From: Pseudomonadota bacterium
Lineage (GTDB): Bacteria; Myxococcota_A; Polyangia; Polyangiales; Polyangiaceae
Length of the DNA stretch: 42,734 bases
Direction: 5' to 3'
Assembly (NCBI GenBank): GCA_023432025.1
Contig: JAEYVE010000144.1
Location: forward strand, 1 to 42,734
The first letter of the stretch is position 1. Each line of letters begins with the position of its first letter. The notes under the pieces are model-generated. The model saw only the letters and a program-made list of their open reading frames with translations. It did no database searches and was not told where the DNA came from. Both the position numbers and the translations under genes were made by a program. Shown here in pieces: positions 30,834 to 41,458 of this stretch.

Positions 30834-32305
30834 TAGAACGCGAGCCCGAGCTGCAAGGTGACGAGTTGGTTGTCACCCGTCGGGGCGGGCAACGACACGC
30901 GACCGGCGTCGGCTTCGGGGGGGGTATCTTGGTGGCCGTAGGCGTAGCGCAGCTTCACGACCAGGTTCTGGTTGTGAAACGGGTAGTAGCCGAGCTGTCC
31001 TTCGACTGCGAAGAAGCGATCGTCGTCGACCTTGCTGCTCGGATCGATGAAGCTGAGCCGAACGCCCGCGTCGACGGTGCGGTCGATCAACATGACGCCG
31101 GCTTGTCCCCACACGCCGACCTCATTTCGAGAGTTCGCGGCCCCTTCCGGATCGGTGTTGCGCAGATAGCCCTCCGCGAGAAAAGTGAAGCGCTCGCCCT
31201 GCAGCCAAACGTCCACGGAGCCTGCGTTTTGGCGCTTCGTTTCCCCCGACGGCTCGACGTCGAAGCGAAAGCTGGACGGGTTGAAGTTTTCCGTCGCGCT
31301 CTGCAGCTTGGCCAGGTAGCCCTGCACCGTGAAGGACACGCGAAACGGCACCGGGTCTTTGGACGTGATGTAGAGCGCCTCGTTGGCCGCTGCTGGGCCT
31401 AGAGGACTGGCGGTGACGCGCCCAATCAGAACGTAGTTGCCGTCGATGGCGGTGAACTGCCGGAGCGGCGTACCCGAGTACACGCCCGCCCAGTATTCGA
31501 TGGGCGTGGTTTCGCCGAGAAACGTTCCCATCACGGTGACGCCCTTGTCGCGACCCGGCCAAAAGTAGTCCGCGACGATGGCCCACTCCGGAAACAGGAT
31601 CTGCTGAGGGCCGTAGTATTCGTGGCGCGAAATCGGCGACCACTGTTGACCGATGCGAAGCCCGATTTCCGGCTCCGGCTGGATCTCGACGAACGAATCC
31701 AGCAAATACGGCGGATTTCCCGCGAACTCGAACGACGTCCAGTAGCGTATCCACTTGCGAAAGACGTGGCCCTCCAAGAAGGGCCGCAGCACGAAGAAGG
31801 TGCGCCGGTTCTGGGAGTCACCGTCTCGCCAGTAGGGCTCGAAACGGTACGCGGCCTGAAGGCCCACGCGCAGCTTGAACTCGTCGTCGAGCGACTTGAT
31901 GGCGAAGCCTTCTCCGGGAAAGTACCCAGCGACGCCTGCGGGAGCGCTCGTGTCGCCCGCTTCGCCCGTCTGAGCGGCTTCGGCGCTTTGATCGTCTGCG
32001 TCGTCCTCGGACGTCGTCGTCTCGCTCGTGGTCGTTCGGGAAGCCGACGCGCTGAGCGCTGGCAGCTCGATGGGGGGCGGCTCACTGCCAGGTGCGGGTG
32101 CCGGCGTTACGGTGACTTCTCCCAGCGGCCGGGCGGGAGGCAGCGCCGGCGACGGCGACTGCGACTGCAGGGCGGCGGGAGCGGCGTCCGGCGGACGTAC
32201 ACCATCCGTGGGCTCGTCGGGCGAAGGAGGAGCGGGCTGTGCTGCCGCGTTTCGTGCGCTGACGAAGAGCGCCGTCACCACGATGACGAGCCGAAACGAC
32301 CTCAC
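30833..32305 (-). CDS. Phosphate-selective porin O/P-like outer-membrane protein
   Basis: I choose GTG 32305, which gives 490 residues with the signal peptide MRSFRLVIVVTALFVSARNAAAQ; the longer ORF upstream is antisense-like Arg-rich sequence inside the glutaminase gene. A Pro/Ser/Thr/Asp-rich lead (to about 130) is followed by the barrel. Its start GFAIKSLDDEFKLRVGLQAAYRFEPY and the later segment FEFAGNPPYLLDSFVEIQPEPEIGLRIGQ are typical of the OprP/OprO family. It ends LGLAF, with the C-terminal Phe needed for outer-membrane insertion. OprP passes phosphate, but relatives carry other anions and the operon context suggests amides or amino acids. The GTG overlaps the stop codon of the glutaminase gene (GTGA), and the amidohydrolase start overlaps its own stop. 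Confidence 0.88.
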   Translation of the reverse strand: MRSFRLVIVVTALFVSARNAAAQPAPPSPDEPTDGVRPPDAAPAALQSQSPSPALPPARPLGEVTVTPAPAPGSEPPPIELPALSASASRTTTSETTTSEDDADDQSAEAAQTGEAGDTSAPAGVAGYFPGEGFAIKSLDDEFKLRVGLQAAYRFEPYWRDGDSQNRRTFFVLRPFLEGHVFRKWIRYWTSFEFAGNPPYLLDSFVEIQPEPEIGLRIGQQWSPISRHEYYGPQQILFPEWAIVADYFWPGRDKGVTVMGTFLGETTPIEYWAGVYSGTPLRQFTAIDGNYVLIGRVTASPLGPAAANEALYITSKDPVPFRVSFTVQGYLAKLQSATENFNPSSFRFDVEPSGETKRQNAGSVDVWLQGERFTFLAEGYLRNTDPEGAANSRNEVGVWGQAGVMLIDRTVDAGVRLSFIDPSSKVDDDRFFAVEGQLGYYPFHNQNLVVKLRYAYGHQDTPPEADAGRVSLPAPTGDNQLVTLQLGLAF

Positions 32306-33432
32306 GGCGTCGCCGCTTTCTCTCCCGTTCCTTGGGGCTGTGACGCGAGCGGATTGGCGTGGAGCTCGGAGACGACCTTCGCGATGGCCAGTTGACCACG
32401 AACGCTGTTGCCAGCGTCGTCGAGCGGCGGAGAAAACGTGCCAATCGCGAACTTGCCGGGCACCACCGCCACGATGCCGCCGCCTACGCCGCTCTTCGCC
32501 GGCGCGCCGACCTCGTACATCCACGCGCCCGTGGTTTCATAGAGCCCCGCGGTGGTCATTACCGCCAAGACGTGCGCGGCCGTCGTGGGCTCGACGACCT
32601 TTTGCTCGGTCACCGGGTTCGTGCCGCCGTTGGCGAGTGTCGCGCCCATGACGGCCAAGTCCCGCGCGGTGACGTTCACCGAGCACTGGCGCGTATAGAT
32701 GTCGACCACGTCGTCCGGGTTGCTCTCGATCACCGTGTACGCGTGGAGCAAGAGGCCGATCGCGCGATTGCGCGTGTTGGTCTCGCTCTCGGACTTGTAC
32801 ACTTCTTGATTGACGGAGAGCGGTCTGCCGGCGAACGCGCTCAGGTTCGCCAGGATTTGACTCCACCGTTCGTCGGGAGTGGTGGCGGGCAAGAGCGCGA
32901 CCGTCGCGATTGCGCCGGGGTTGACCAACGGATTGCCCGGAATGGCCCGTTCGTCGGCCTTGTTTTCCTCGATCGCGATGATCGAGTTGAACGCTTTTCC
33001 GGTTGCGTTGACGCCGATGGCTCGTTCCACCTGCTTTGCGCCGAGCAGCTCGATGGCTCGCGCCAGCGTGAACACTTTGCTCACCGACTGAATCGAGAAT
33101 GCCTCGCGAGCGTTGCCAATTTCGTAGACGGCGCCGTCCACGGTGGCCAAGGCAATGCCGAAGAGCCGCGCATCGACCGCAGCGAGAGCGGGGATGTAGT
33201 CGGCGTTCTTTCCGCCGCTCTCTCGCTGGGTCGTTCTGTACGCGTTTTGAAGCGCGCGCTGGACGTCCTCGCTGGTCGCGGCTCGGGGCGGTGACGCAGG
33301 TCGAGCGGTTTTCGTCCGCTCTCCGAGCACCGCGCCGCGCTCACTTTCGACGGAGACGGGCGGCGGCGAAGCCGCTTTGCTGCAGCCCATCGCAAGCAAG
33401 CCCAGCACGAGCAGCCCCCTCGCCAGCTTCAT
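32302..33432 (-). CDS. glsA: Lipoprotein glutaminase
   Basis: The 376-residue protein starts at ATG 33432 (gaggtgg upstream). MKLARGLLVLGLLAMGC is a lipoprotein signal (Cys17), with a ~35-residue linker ahead of a complete glutaminase domain. The catalytic SxxK pair is in SIQSVSKVF (Ser116, Lys119). Other family hallmarks are NPLVNPGAIATV, IYTRQCSVNVTARDLAVMGATLA and MYEVGAPAKSGVGGGIVAVVPGKF. The enzyme hydrolyses glutamine to glutamate and ammonia. Bacterial GlsA is normally cytoplasmic and about 310 residues long, so the export signal is the notable feature: glutamine would be deamidated outside the inner membrane. It lies 68 bp downstream of another barrel gene and its stop overlaps the start of the OprP-like porin, which points to coupled production. 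Confidence 0.93.
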   Translation of the reverse strand: MKLARGLLVLGLLAMGCSKAASPPPVSVESERGAVLGERTKTARPASPPRAATSEDVQRALQNAYRTTQRESGGKNADYIPALAAVDARLFGIALATVDGAVYEIGNAREAFSIQSVSKVFTLARAIELLGAKQVERAIGVNATGKAFNSIIAIEENKADERAIPGNPLVNPGAIATVALLPATTPDERWSQILANLSAFAGRPLSVNQEVYKSESETNTRNRAIGLLLHAYTVIESNPDDVVDIYTRQCSVNVTARDLAVMGATLANGGTNPVTEQKVVEPTTAAHVLAVMTTAGLYETTGAWMYEVGAPAKSGVGGGIVAVVPGKFAIGTFSPPLDDAGNSVRGQLAIAKVVSELHANPLASQPQGTGEKAATP

Positions 33433-33500
33433 CGTCCACCTCGCCCCGGGCAATACGGCGGATTCTCACTCCGGGATTAGGGCGGCGAGACGCGAGATGC

Positions 33501-35015
33501 TCAGAAGAATATCGAGAACGCAGCCGTGAGCGTCACGCCCTTTTGACCGCCAGTGTAGTAACCGAACGTGCTGTTCACGGGCGAGCGGTGCACGTAAATG
33601 CCTTGCAGATTCAGGCGGATGTTCCGCGTGTCGGCGAGATACACGTTGGCGCCGCCCAGGTACTCGTAGCTGCGCTTGAAGCCAGCATCCTTGTCGCCAA
33701 AAACCTGTGACGTGGCGCCGTACAGCTCGAGCAGCCGCGGCAAAGGGAAAAACGCGAGTTGAACGTAGAAGCCGCTATCGTGAATGCGGCTCACGGGCAG
33801 CGGCCCGTCGGCGTCGAAGTCGTCGAGCCAACGGTTGTAGTACTCGGCTTGCAGGAAGATCCCGCGGTACTTGAGCCCCGCGTCGAAGGCGACCATGCGG
33901 TAGGTCGCGAGCTGTACGGTGACGTCCTCGGCCAGAGAGCCCGAGTCGAACAAGTTCAAGCTGTCGGCGAGGCGGAGCGTGGTGTTGTCCGGGGCGCCCG
34001 TGGCCACGTCTTCGAAACGATCTTCGCGGCTGCGCGTCGCCGATACGCCGATGCGCGTCGCCACCTCGTCGTGCATTTCGAAGTCGCCGAAGGCTCCTTG
34101 CGGCCCGAACTCGTGGGTGGTGGGGGTCCACCAAATGGAGCCGGACGTCGAAAGCGCGCGTGTCAGCTGCTTTGCCGTGACGCCGAGCGCGCTCAAGTTG
34201 TTGCCGAGCATGAAGGTGTACCAGAGCCCGGGCAGCGGCTCGCCGTTGATCCAGGCGCCGTTGGTGAAATAGGGCCGGAAGAACTCGTCGGCCATCACGC
34301 GGTCGTGACCGAGCCAGTAGGGGTGCGAGCCTTGGAGCGTGCGTGTTCCGGGCAGGGCATTCAGCCCGGCGTAGAAGTTGAAGGACCTGTGAAACTGGTA
34401 GCCCAGGGTCGCAAAGATGTTCTTTTGGTCGGTCGTGTTCACCGTCCAAAAAATGATTTGGTAGCGAAGCTTGGGGAGGCCGAGCCAACCCTTGAGAAAC
34501 ATCATCACGCGGTGCGAATAAATGTCGTTGCGCGTGTCGACGGGTCGCTCTTGCCCCAAGTGATCGACGAAGGTTTGGTCGGCGGGGAGCTGGTTCATGT
34601 AACGAACGAGCGCGTACGCGCTGATCGAGAGCTCACCGAAGTCCGTTCTGCCGACCAAAAAGCCCTTGCCGGGCTCAATCGCGCCCCACATTTCGGTGGG
34701 CTCCTCGGCGGGCGGCGCGGAGCTGGGGGCGTTCTGGGGAGGCGTCGGCTGGGCGTCAGCCTCGGGCAGAATGGACTCGGGCGGCTCGGCGGAGTCCGGC
34801 GCAGGTGCCTCCGCGTGCGCGGCCGGCGGCGTGGCCTCGGGCGGAGAGGACCCGGGCGGCTCGGCGGAGTCCGGCGCAGGCACCTCCGCGTGCGCGGCAA
34901 CGACGCACAGAATCGCCGCCAGGAACGCAAGAACCCGACTCCGTGCAGGACAACGGCCACTCGACCCAGAGACGCGCGTCAAGGCTCGAGAAACGGGTCG
35001 TTCGGTGCGCACCAA
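33501..35015 (-). CDS. Outer-membrane beta-barrel (porin-like) protein
   Basis: The 504-residue frame begins at TTG/GTG codons near 35015; the start is uncertain because no clear ribosome-binding site is visible, but the signal segment SRVLAFLAAILCVVAAHA is clear. After it come two 25-residue repeats (A-H-A-E-[VA]-P-A-P-D-S-A-E-P-P...) rich in Pro, Ala and Glu. The barrel region starts near residue 105 (GAIEPGKGFLVGRTDFGELSISAYALVRYMNQ) and ends in TLTAAFSIFF, typical of outer-membrane insertion. The TDFGELSISAY/KLRYQIIFW pattern resembles OprP/OprO and general porins, so it may be a paralogue of the porin encoded at 30833-32305. It is the first gene of the minus-strand glutaminase operon and is divergent from the membrane protein gene at 35114. 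Confidence 0.8.
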   Translation of the reverse strand: MVRTERPVSRALTRVSGSSGRCPARSRVLAFLAAILCVVAAHAEVPAPDSAEPPGSSPPEATPPAAHAEAPAPDSAEPPESILPEADAQPTPPQNAPSSAPPAEEPTEMWGAIEPGKGFLVGRTDFGELSISAYALVRYMNQLPADQTFVDHLGQERPVDTRNDIYSHRVMMFLKGWLGLPKLRYQIIFWTVNTTDQKNIFATLGYQFHRSFNFYAGLNALPGTRTLQGSHPYWLGHDRVMADEFFRPYFTNGAWINGEPLPGLWYTFMLGNNLSALGVTAKQLTRALSTSGSIWWTPTTHEFGPQGAFGDFEMHDEVATRIGVSATRSREDRFEDVATGAPDNTTLRLADSLNLFDSGSLAEDVTVQLATYRMVAFDAGLKYRGIFLQAEYYNRWLDDFDADGPLPVSRIHDSGFYVQLAFFPLPRLLELYGATSQVFGDKDAGFKRSYEYLGGANVYLADTRNIRLNLQGIYVHRSPVNSTFGYYTGGQKGVTLTAAFSIFF

Positions 35016-35113
35016 TAGTCCAAGGCGACGTTGCGGGGCGCGGTGGGGCGCAGCGAGGGCGGACCTCGGAGCTAGGGGGGCAGCAAGCGGCGGCCGCTGT
35101 GGAGCGAAGGACC

Positions 35114-36241
35114 ATGAGCGAGCTGGGGCTATTGCACCTGAGACATGGGGAGAACCCGCGAAGATGGCGCCGCGCCGGGTTCGTGGTCCTGATGGCTTGG
35201 CTGCCGCTCGTGCTTCTCAGCGCTCTCGAAGATCAGCTGCGTGGCGGTGAGCGTTTTTCGGCGTTGCTGTCGCACTTGGCCGTCCACACCCGCTTTCTGT
35301 TGGGCGCTCCGCTCCTGGTGTTGGCCGAGGTACGGTGTGTTCACGGCTTCGATCACATCGCGCGCCACTTCGAGCGCGCGGGGCTCGTGAGCTCGGAGTC
35401 CCTGCCCGCCTATCGAGCGGCGCTCACCTCGTCCTATCGCCTCAGCCGCTCTCGGATCGCTTGGGTCGGACTGTGGCTTTTGGGCCTCTGCGGCGCGCTC
35501 TGCTTTTGGTTCTTCGTGCCGCTCGCGGAGTTTCCTGCGTGGCATCTCGACCAGGAGGGGACGCGCTGGCGCCTCTCTTGGGCGGGCTACTGGCACGTAT
35601 TGATCGGGCTGCCGCTCATCGTCGCGCTTCTGTGTGGTTGGCTGTGGACCTTGTGCTTGTGGACCCGCTTCCTCGCTCGCATGGGTCGCCTGCCGTTACG
35701 TCTCGTTCCCACGCATCCGGATCGGACCGGGGGGCTGCGCTTCGTCGCCTACTCTTTCAAGTCGCTGTGGATGTTCGGGCTGGCGATCGGAACCCTGGCG
35801 GCTGGTGCGCTCGGAGGGCGTGTCGCTTGGGGAGCGGCCGACCCACTCGCGCACTATTTGCACCCGCTGGGCGCAGCTTTGGCGTTGGTGGCCCTCTTGA
35901 CGGCTGCGCCGCTGCTCGGGCTCAGCCCCCCCTTGGCTCAAGCCATGCGCCGTGGCTTGTTCGACTATGGCGCGCTAGCCGGGCAGCTGGGTACGACGTT
36001 CGAGCGAAAATGGGTGGAGGGCGAAAACGCGCCAGCCAATCCTCTCACGGCGCTCGACTTCTCGGCGATGAATGGAGCCAACCGCATCGTGGACGCGGGC
36101 TATCAGCTCCGACTGTTCCCCATGCACCTGCCGAGTTTCGTCACGCTGCTCTTGGCGACGGCCTTTCCTTTCCTTCCCATGGCGCTCTTGGGGCTGCCGC
36201 TGCGTTTGATCGTCGGCGCGCTCAAAAGGGTGCTCTTCTGA
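35114..36241 (+). CDS. Integral membrane protein of unknown function
   Basis: ATG 35114 is preceded by gaagga and gives 375 residues; the frame is open further upstream but that part overlaps the divergent porin gene. There are about six to eight membrane segments, including GFVVLMAWLPLVLLSAL, TRFLLGAPLLVLAEV, IAWVGLWLLGLCGALCFWFF, WHVLIGLPLIVALLCGWLW, MFGLAIGTLAAGALGG and HLPSFVTLLLATAFPFLP. Between the fourth and fifth segments is a conserved-looking motif, RLPLRLVPTHPDRTGGLRFV, which recurs in uncharacterised proteobacterial membrane proteins. The loop YQLRLFPMHLPSF precedes the last segment. No transport or enzyme family is assigned. The next reading frame begins six bases after its stop codon. 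Confidence 0.85.
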   Translation: MSELGLLHLRHGENPRRWRRAGFVVLMAWLPLVLLSALEDQLRGGERFSALLSHLAVHTRFLLGAPLLVLAEVRCVHGFDHIARHFERAGLVSSESLPAYRAALTSSYRLSRSRIAWVGLWLLGLCGALCFWFFVPLAEFPAWHLDQEGTRWRLSWAGYWHVLIGLPLIVALLCGWLWTLCLWTRFLARMGRLPLRLVPTHPDRTGGLRFVAYSFKSLWMFGLAIGTLAAGALGGRVAWGAADPLAHYLHPLGAALALVALLTAAPLLGLSPPLAQAMRRGLFDYGALAGQLGTTFERKWVEGENAPANPLTALDFSAMNGANRIVDAGYQLRLFPMHLPSFVTLLLATAFPFLPMALLGLPLRLIVGALKRVLF

Positions 36242-36247
36242 GCTGCG

Positions 36248-36610
36248 TTGGAAGGTGCATCCATCGCTCGGAAGCCCTTGCCAGCTCGTTTCGTGCTCCG
36301 CGCAACGCTCGGGGGTCCCCGAGGGCGCGCGGTGAGCTTACGCCACGTCGAGGCGGCCCAAGCCGACGGCCGTTGGGACGCGGCGTACAAAGGCTCGCGC
36401 ACCATGACCATGCCGGAGGACTTGATGCGCGCGATCGAGGCAAACGCGGCTGCGCTCGCCACGTTTCGCACGCTAAACAAGCAGAACCGGTTCGCCCTCG
36501 CGTTTCGCGTCGGCAACCTGAGAACCGAAGCCGGCCGCAAGAAAAAGATCGCAGAGTTCACGGCCCTGCTCGCGCGTGGCGAAACGATTCATCCGCCCCG
36601 CTCGAAGTGA
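36248..36610 (+). pseudogene. Remnant of a YdeI/OmpD-associated family gene
   Basis: The 120-residue frame from TTG 36248 contains the C-terminal half of this family: VEAAQADGRWDAAYKGSRTM, then TFRTLNKQNRFALAFRV and RKKKIAEFTALLARGETIHPP. Complete members are about 190-200 residues and carry an N-terminal domain with the family's W-I-D-G motif, which is absent here; upstream lies the 3' end of the membrane protein gene. The first ~35 residues (EGASIARKPLPARFVLRATL) do not match the family. I therefore call it a truncated gene, although a naturally short homologue cannot be excluded. YdeI proteins have been linked to stress resistance and bacteriocin protection. Confidence 0.5.
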
Positions 36611-36648
36611 GCTCGAGCCGCGCGTTCACCCACGAGTCGCTCGCGCGC

Positions 36649-36670
36649 CGTAGTGCGGGAGCACCGCGCT
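36649..36670 (+). repeat. Identical copy of the dispersed 22-bp repeat
   Basis: All 22 bases are identical to the terminal repeat at 11842-11863 (core agtgcgggagcaccgcgct). Here it stands alone, with no inverted partner found in the following 180 bases, between the YdeI remnant and clpB. Confidence 0.85.
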
Positions 36671-36854
36671 TCGACGTGGTGCGCCGCCCCCGAGGCCAGG
36701 CGGTGGGCGGCCGAAGTCGGGGGGCGTGCCTGCGGCGCAGATGCGGCGCGCGGCTGGGGCACACGGGGCAGAAATCCCGACTTGGGCTAACTCGGCTGCC
36801 CTTGATTCGACTCGCCCAAGCCTTAGCTTGCCAAAGACCAAGCGGAGGAGCGCC

Positions 36855-39542
<2,688 letters not shown>

Positions 39543-39544
39543 GG

Positions 39545-40117
39545 CTAGCGCTCGCCCGGGGCCTCGAGCTCGGTGCTCTTCCAGAGCGGCGCGTAGCTGC
39601 TGCCGTTCGGCGAAAGGAGTGACTCGTAGAGCACGACGGGGCCCATCGTGAACGCGCCGTGCAGCGGCTCGTCGCATAAGGCGCGCACGTTCGAGGGGAC
39701 GCGGAGCCGAGCCAGGGTGACGTGAAGCGTGTAGGGGCGCGCTTCACGCGCCACGCCGTGCGCGCTGCACATTTCCTCGAACGCGGCGGCAAGCTCGGTG
39801 ATTTCGCCAGAAGGGTCGGCGGCGCGCGCCACGAGCACGCGCGCGCGGTCCGGCGAGGGAAAGGCATCGAGCCCCGCCCACTCCGAAGGAAGCTCGAGCG
39901 CGGGAAGCGGTAGGCGTTTCGCGTCTGCGACGAGCGCGTTCACGGTTTCGGTGGGGACGTTACCGACGAACTTGAGCGTGTTGTGAAGGCTTTCGACGGC
40001 GGTGAAGTGCAGTCGGAGCCGCTCTGCTACCGGGTGCGCTGCGACGCGCAACATCGCTTCTTGCAGCGCTCGTCGCCCTGCCATCGAAACATCGAGCGCG
40101 AAAAAAATGCGTCGCAT
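39545..40117 (-). CDS. thpR: RNA 2',3'-cyclic phosphodiesterase (2'-5' RNA ligase family)
   Basis: The 190-residue product from ATG 40117 has the two H-x-T/S-x motifs of the 2H phosphoesterase family: SLHNTLKFVG (His45) and YTLHVTLARL (His132). The N-terminus MRRIFFALD and the tail LYESLLSPNGSSYAPL match the ThpR/LigT group, which hydrolyses 2',3'-cyclic phosphate at RNA ends and can reversibly join 2'-5' RNA. The reading frame extends 58 residues further, with other ATGs at 40132 and 40144, but those residues look non-conserved. It is tightly convergent with clpB. The role in this organism is probably RNA end metabolism or repair. Confidence 0.9.
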   Translation of the reverse strand: MRRIFFALDVSMAGRRALQEAMLRVAAHPVAERLRLHFTAVESLHNTLKFVGNVPTETVNALVADAKRLPLPALELPSEWAGLDAFPSPDRARVLVARAADPSGEITELAAAFEEMCSAHGVAREARPYTLHVTLARLRVPSNVRALCDEPLHGAFTMGPVVLYESLLSPNGSSYAPLWKSTELEAPGER

Positions 40118-40545
40118 TGCTTTCGACCCCATGCGGGACCCCATGGCAAGTTTGCCGCGTCGTGGCGCTTCGAGCATCGCATGAACGTGCGGTCTCTCGA
40201 AAAAGGCCGTTTTGCGGCGAAAAGTCGCGTCCCCGCGGACCCCGGCGCCGAAGCGTCGTGCAGTTCGTCGAAGTCCTCGCTTCCGCAGCAAAATCAGGAA
40301 GCTGCGGGCTGCTGCCGGCGCGGCGCGCGACGCTGCTCGCGCAGAGCCGGGGTTTTACGCTCCGAGTGTCGCTCACCTTCCTCGTGGGCTGCGCTGCGTG
40401 TTCTCATCAAAGACTCTCGTGTGCGATTTGTTGAACTTTGGATGAAACGTTCGCGAATCGAAGTGTTGTAGGGAGGAAGCAAAGCTGCTAGGCGGTAACA
40501 CTTGCCGCTCCCCCCTGATCAAAGAGCGGAAAAGAGGATGGTATT
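40118..40545. other. Divergent intergenic region
   Basis: These 428 bases hold the promoters of the phosphodiesterase gene (minus) and the barrel-protein gene (plus), but no clear gene. The motif cgaaaaaggccgttttgcgg with gcgaaaa following (40199-40224) resembles sequences at 11912-11941 and, inverted, 13808-13837. An AT-richer stretch at about 40420-40470 (gatttgttgaactttggatg) is the best place for the plus-strand promoter. Short ORFs here are mostly Arg/Ser/Ala-rich and are not called. Confidence 0.4.
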
Positions 40546-41325
40546 GTGATGCGACTTCGTCATGTCATTGCGGCGGTTGCCGCTGTTTCTTCGTTTGCTT
40601 CGATCGCGGCCGCCCAAGAGCCCGAAGCCGCAGAAGCGCCGGACGCCACCGCAGAGGCCGCCGCCGAGCCCGAAGAGCTGGAAGCGTCCGACTCTGCGGA
40701 CGAGGCAGAGCTGAGCGCGGATTACGCGACGCCTGCGAGCGGCGGAGGCAAGGACTCTGGCTTCGAAATCGGCGCTCGCCTCGGTTGGGGGTTTCCGCTG
40801 GGGGAGTCGGCGGACGAAAATGACCTGAGCGACTCCATTTCCGGGCAAATCCCCCTCCAGCTGGACCTCGGCTACCGCCTGGACCCGCAGTTGTTCGTTG
40901 GCGGCTACTTCCAGTACGGCATCGGCTTCGTCGCGGACGACGCGTGCGGCGGAGGCGCCGACTGCTCCGCCAGTAACGTGCGCCTCGGTCTACAGGCCAC
41001 CTACCACTTTACGCCCGTCAACCAGGGCAACGCCGGTTGGCTCGGCGCGGGCATCGGCTACGAGTGGGCAAGCCTGAGCGCGGAAGGTGGTGGCATGGAG
41101 GCCTCGACGACCCTCAGCGGCTTCGAGTTCTTCAACATTCAGGGCGGCTACGACTTCAAGGTCACCGACCAGTTCCGCGTGGGCCCGTACGGCATGTTCA
41201 CGTTGGCGCAGTACTCGAACGCCTCGCTCGAATTCAACGGTCAGGAGCAGGACGGCGACATCGAGGAAAAGGGTCTGCATCAGTGGCTCTTCGTGGGTGT
41301 CAAAGGCACCTTCGGACCGCTCTGA
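40546..41325 (+). CDS. Outer-membrane beta-barrel protein (OmpA-like porin fold)
   Basis: The start is GTG 40546 or the adjacent ATG 40549, both behind aaagagga; about 259 residues. The signal peptide (MRLRHVIAAVAAVSSFASIAAAQ) is followed by an acidic Glu/Ala/Asp-rich lead of ~50 residues, then an eight-stranded-looking barrel. Strands alternate as in GFEIGARLGWGFPLGESADE, GQIPLQLDLGYRLDPQLFVGGYFQYGIGF, NVRLGLQATYHFTP and GWLGAGIGYEWASL. The end LFVGVKGTFGPL is aromatic/hydrophobic. Small barrels of this type serve as structural or adhesion proteins. A Cys pair (ACGGGADCSASNV) lies in one extracellular loop. The gene is convergent with cinA and shares a strong terminator with it. Confidence 0.85.
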   Translation: MMRLRHVIAAVAAVSSFASIAAAQEPEAAEAPDATAEAAAEPEELEASDSADEAELSADYATPASGGGKDSGFEIGARLGWGFPLGESADENDLSDSISGQIPLQLDLGYRLDPQLFVGGYFQYGIGFVADDACGGGADCSASNVRLGLQATYHFTPVNQGNAGWLGAGIGYEWASLSAEGGGMEASTTLSGFEFFNIQGGYDFKVTDQFRVGPYGMFTLAQYSNASLEFNGQEQDGDIEEKGLHQWLFVGVKGTFGPL

Positions 41326-41416
41326 GCACGATGGCGCGTTACACGGCTCGTGCCGTGTCACGCGCCGTGTGACGCGCGTTGCGGCGAATGCGAGCTTTCC
41401 GCTCGTGATTCCGTCG

Positions 41417-41448
41417 GTGAAAGGGCCCGCTTCGGCGGGCCCTTTCAC
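41417..41448. terminator. Bidirectional intrinsic terminator
   Basis: gtgaaagggcccgc (41417-41430) pairs perfectly with gcgggccctttcac (41435-41448) around a ttcg loop, followed by tttgtctt. It is preceded by a smaller hairpin, acacggc/gccgtgt (41341-41347 with 41352-41358). It stands between the convergent barrel-protein gene and cinA and can stop transcription from both sides. Confidence 0.9.
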
Positions 41449-41458
41449 TTTGTCTTCG

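Noticed and set aside
36800..36830. Heat-shock promoter of clpB (ccttgattc ... ccttagct)
   Set aside because: The -35 is plausible but no fitting -10 at the right spacing was found, so it is noted only in the clpB entry.
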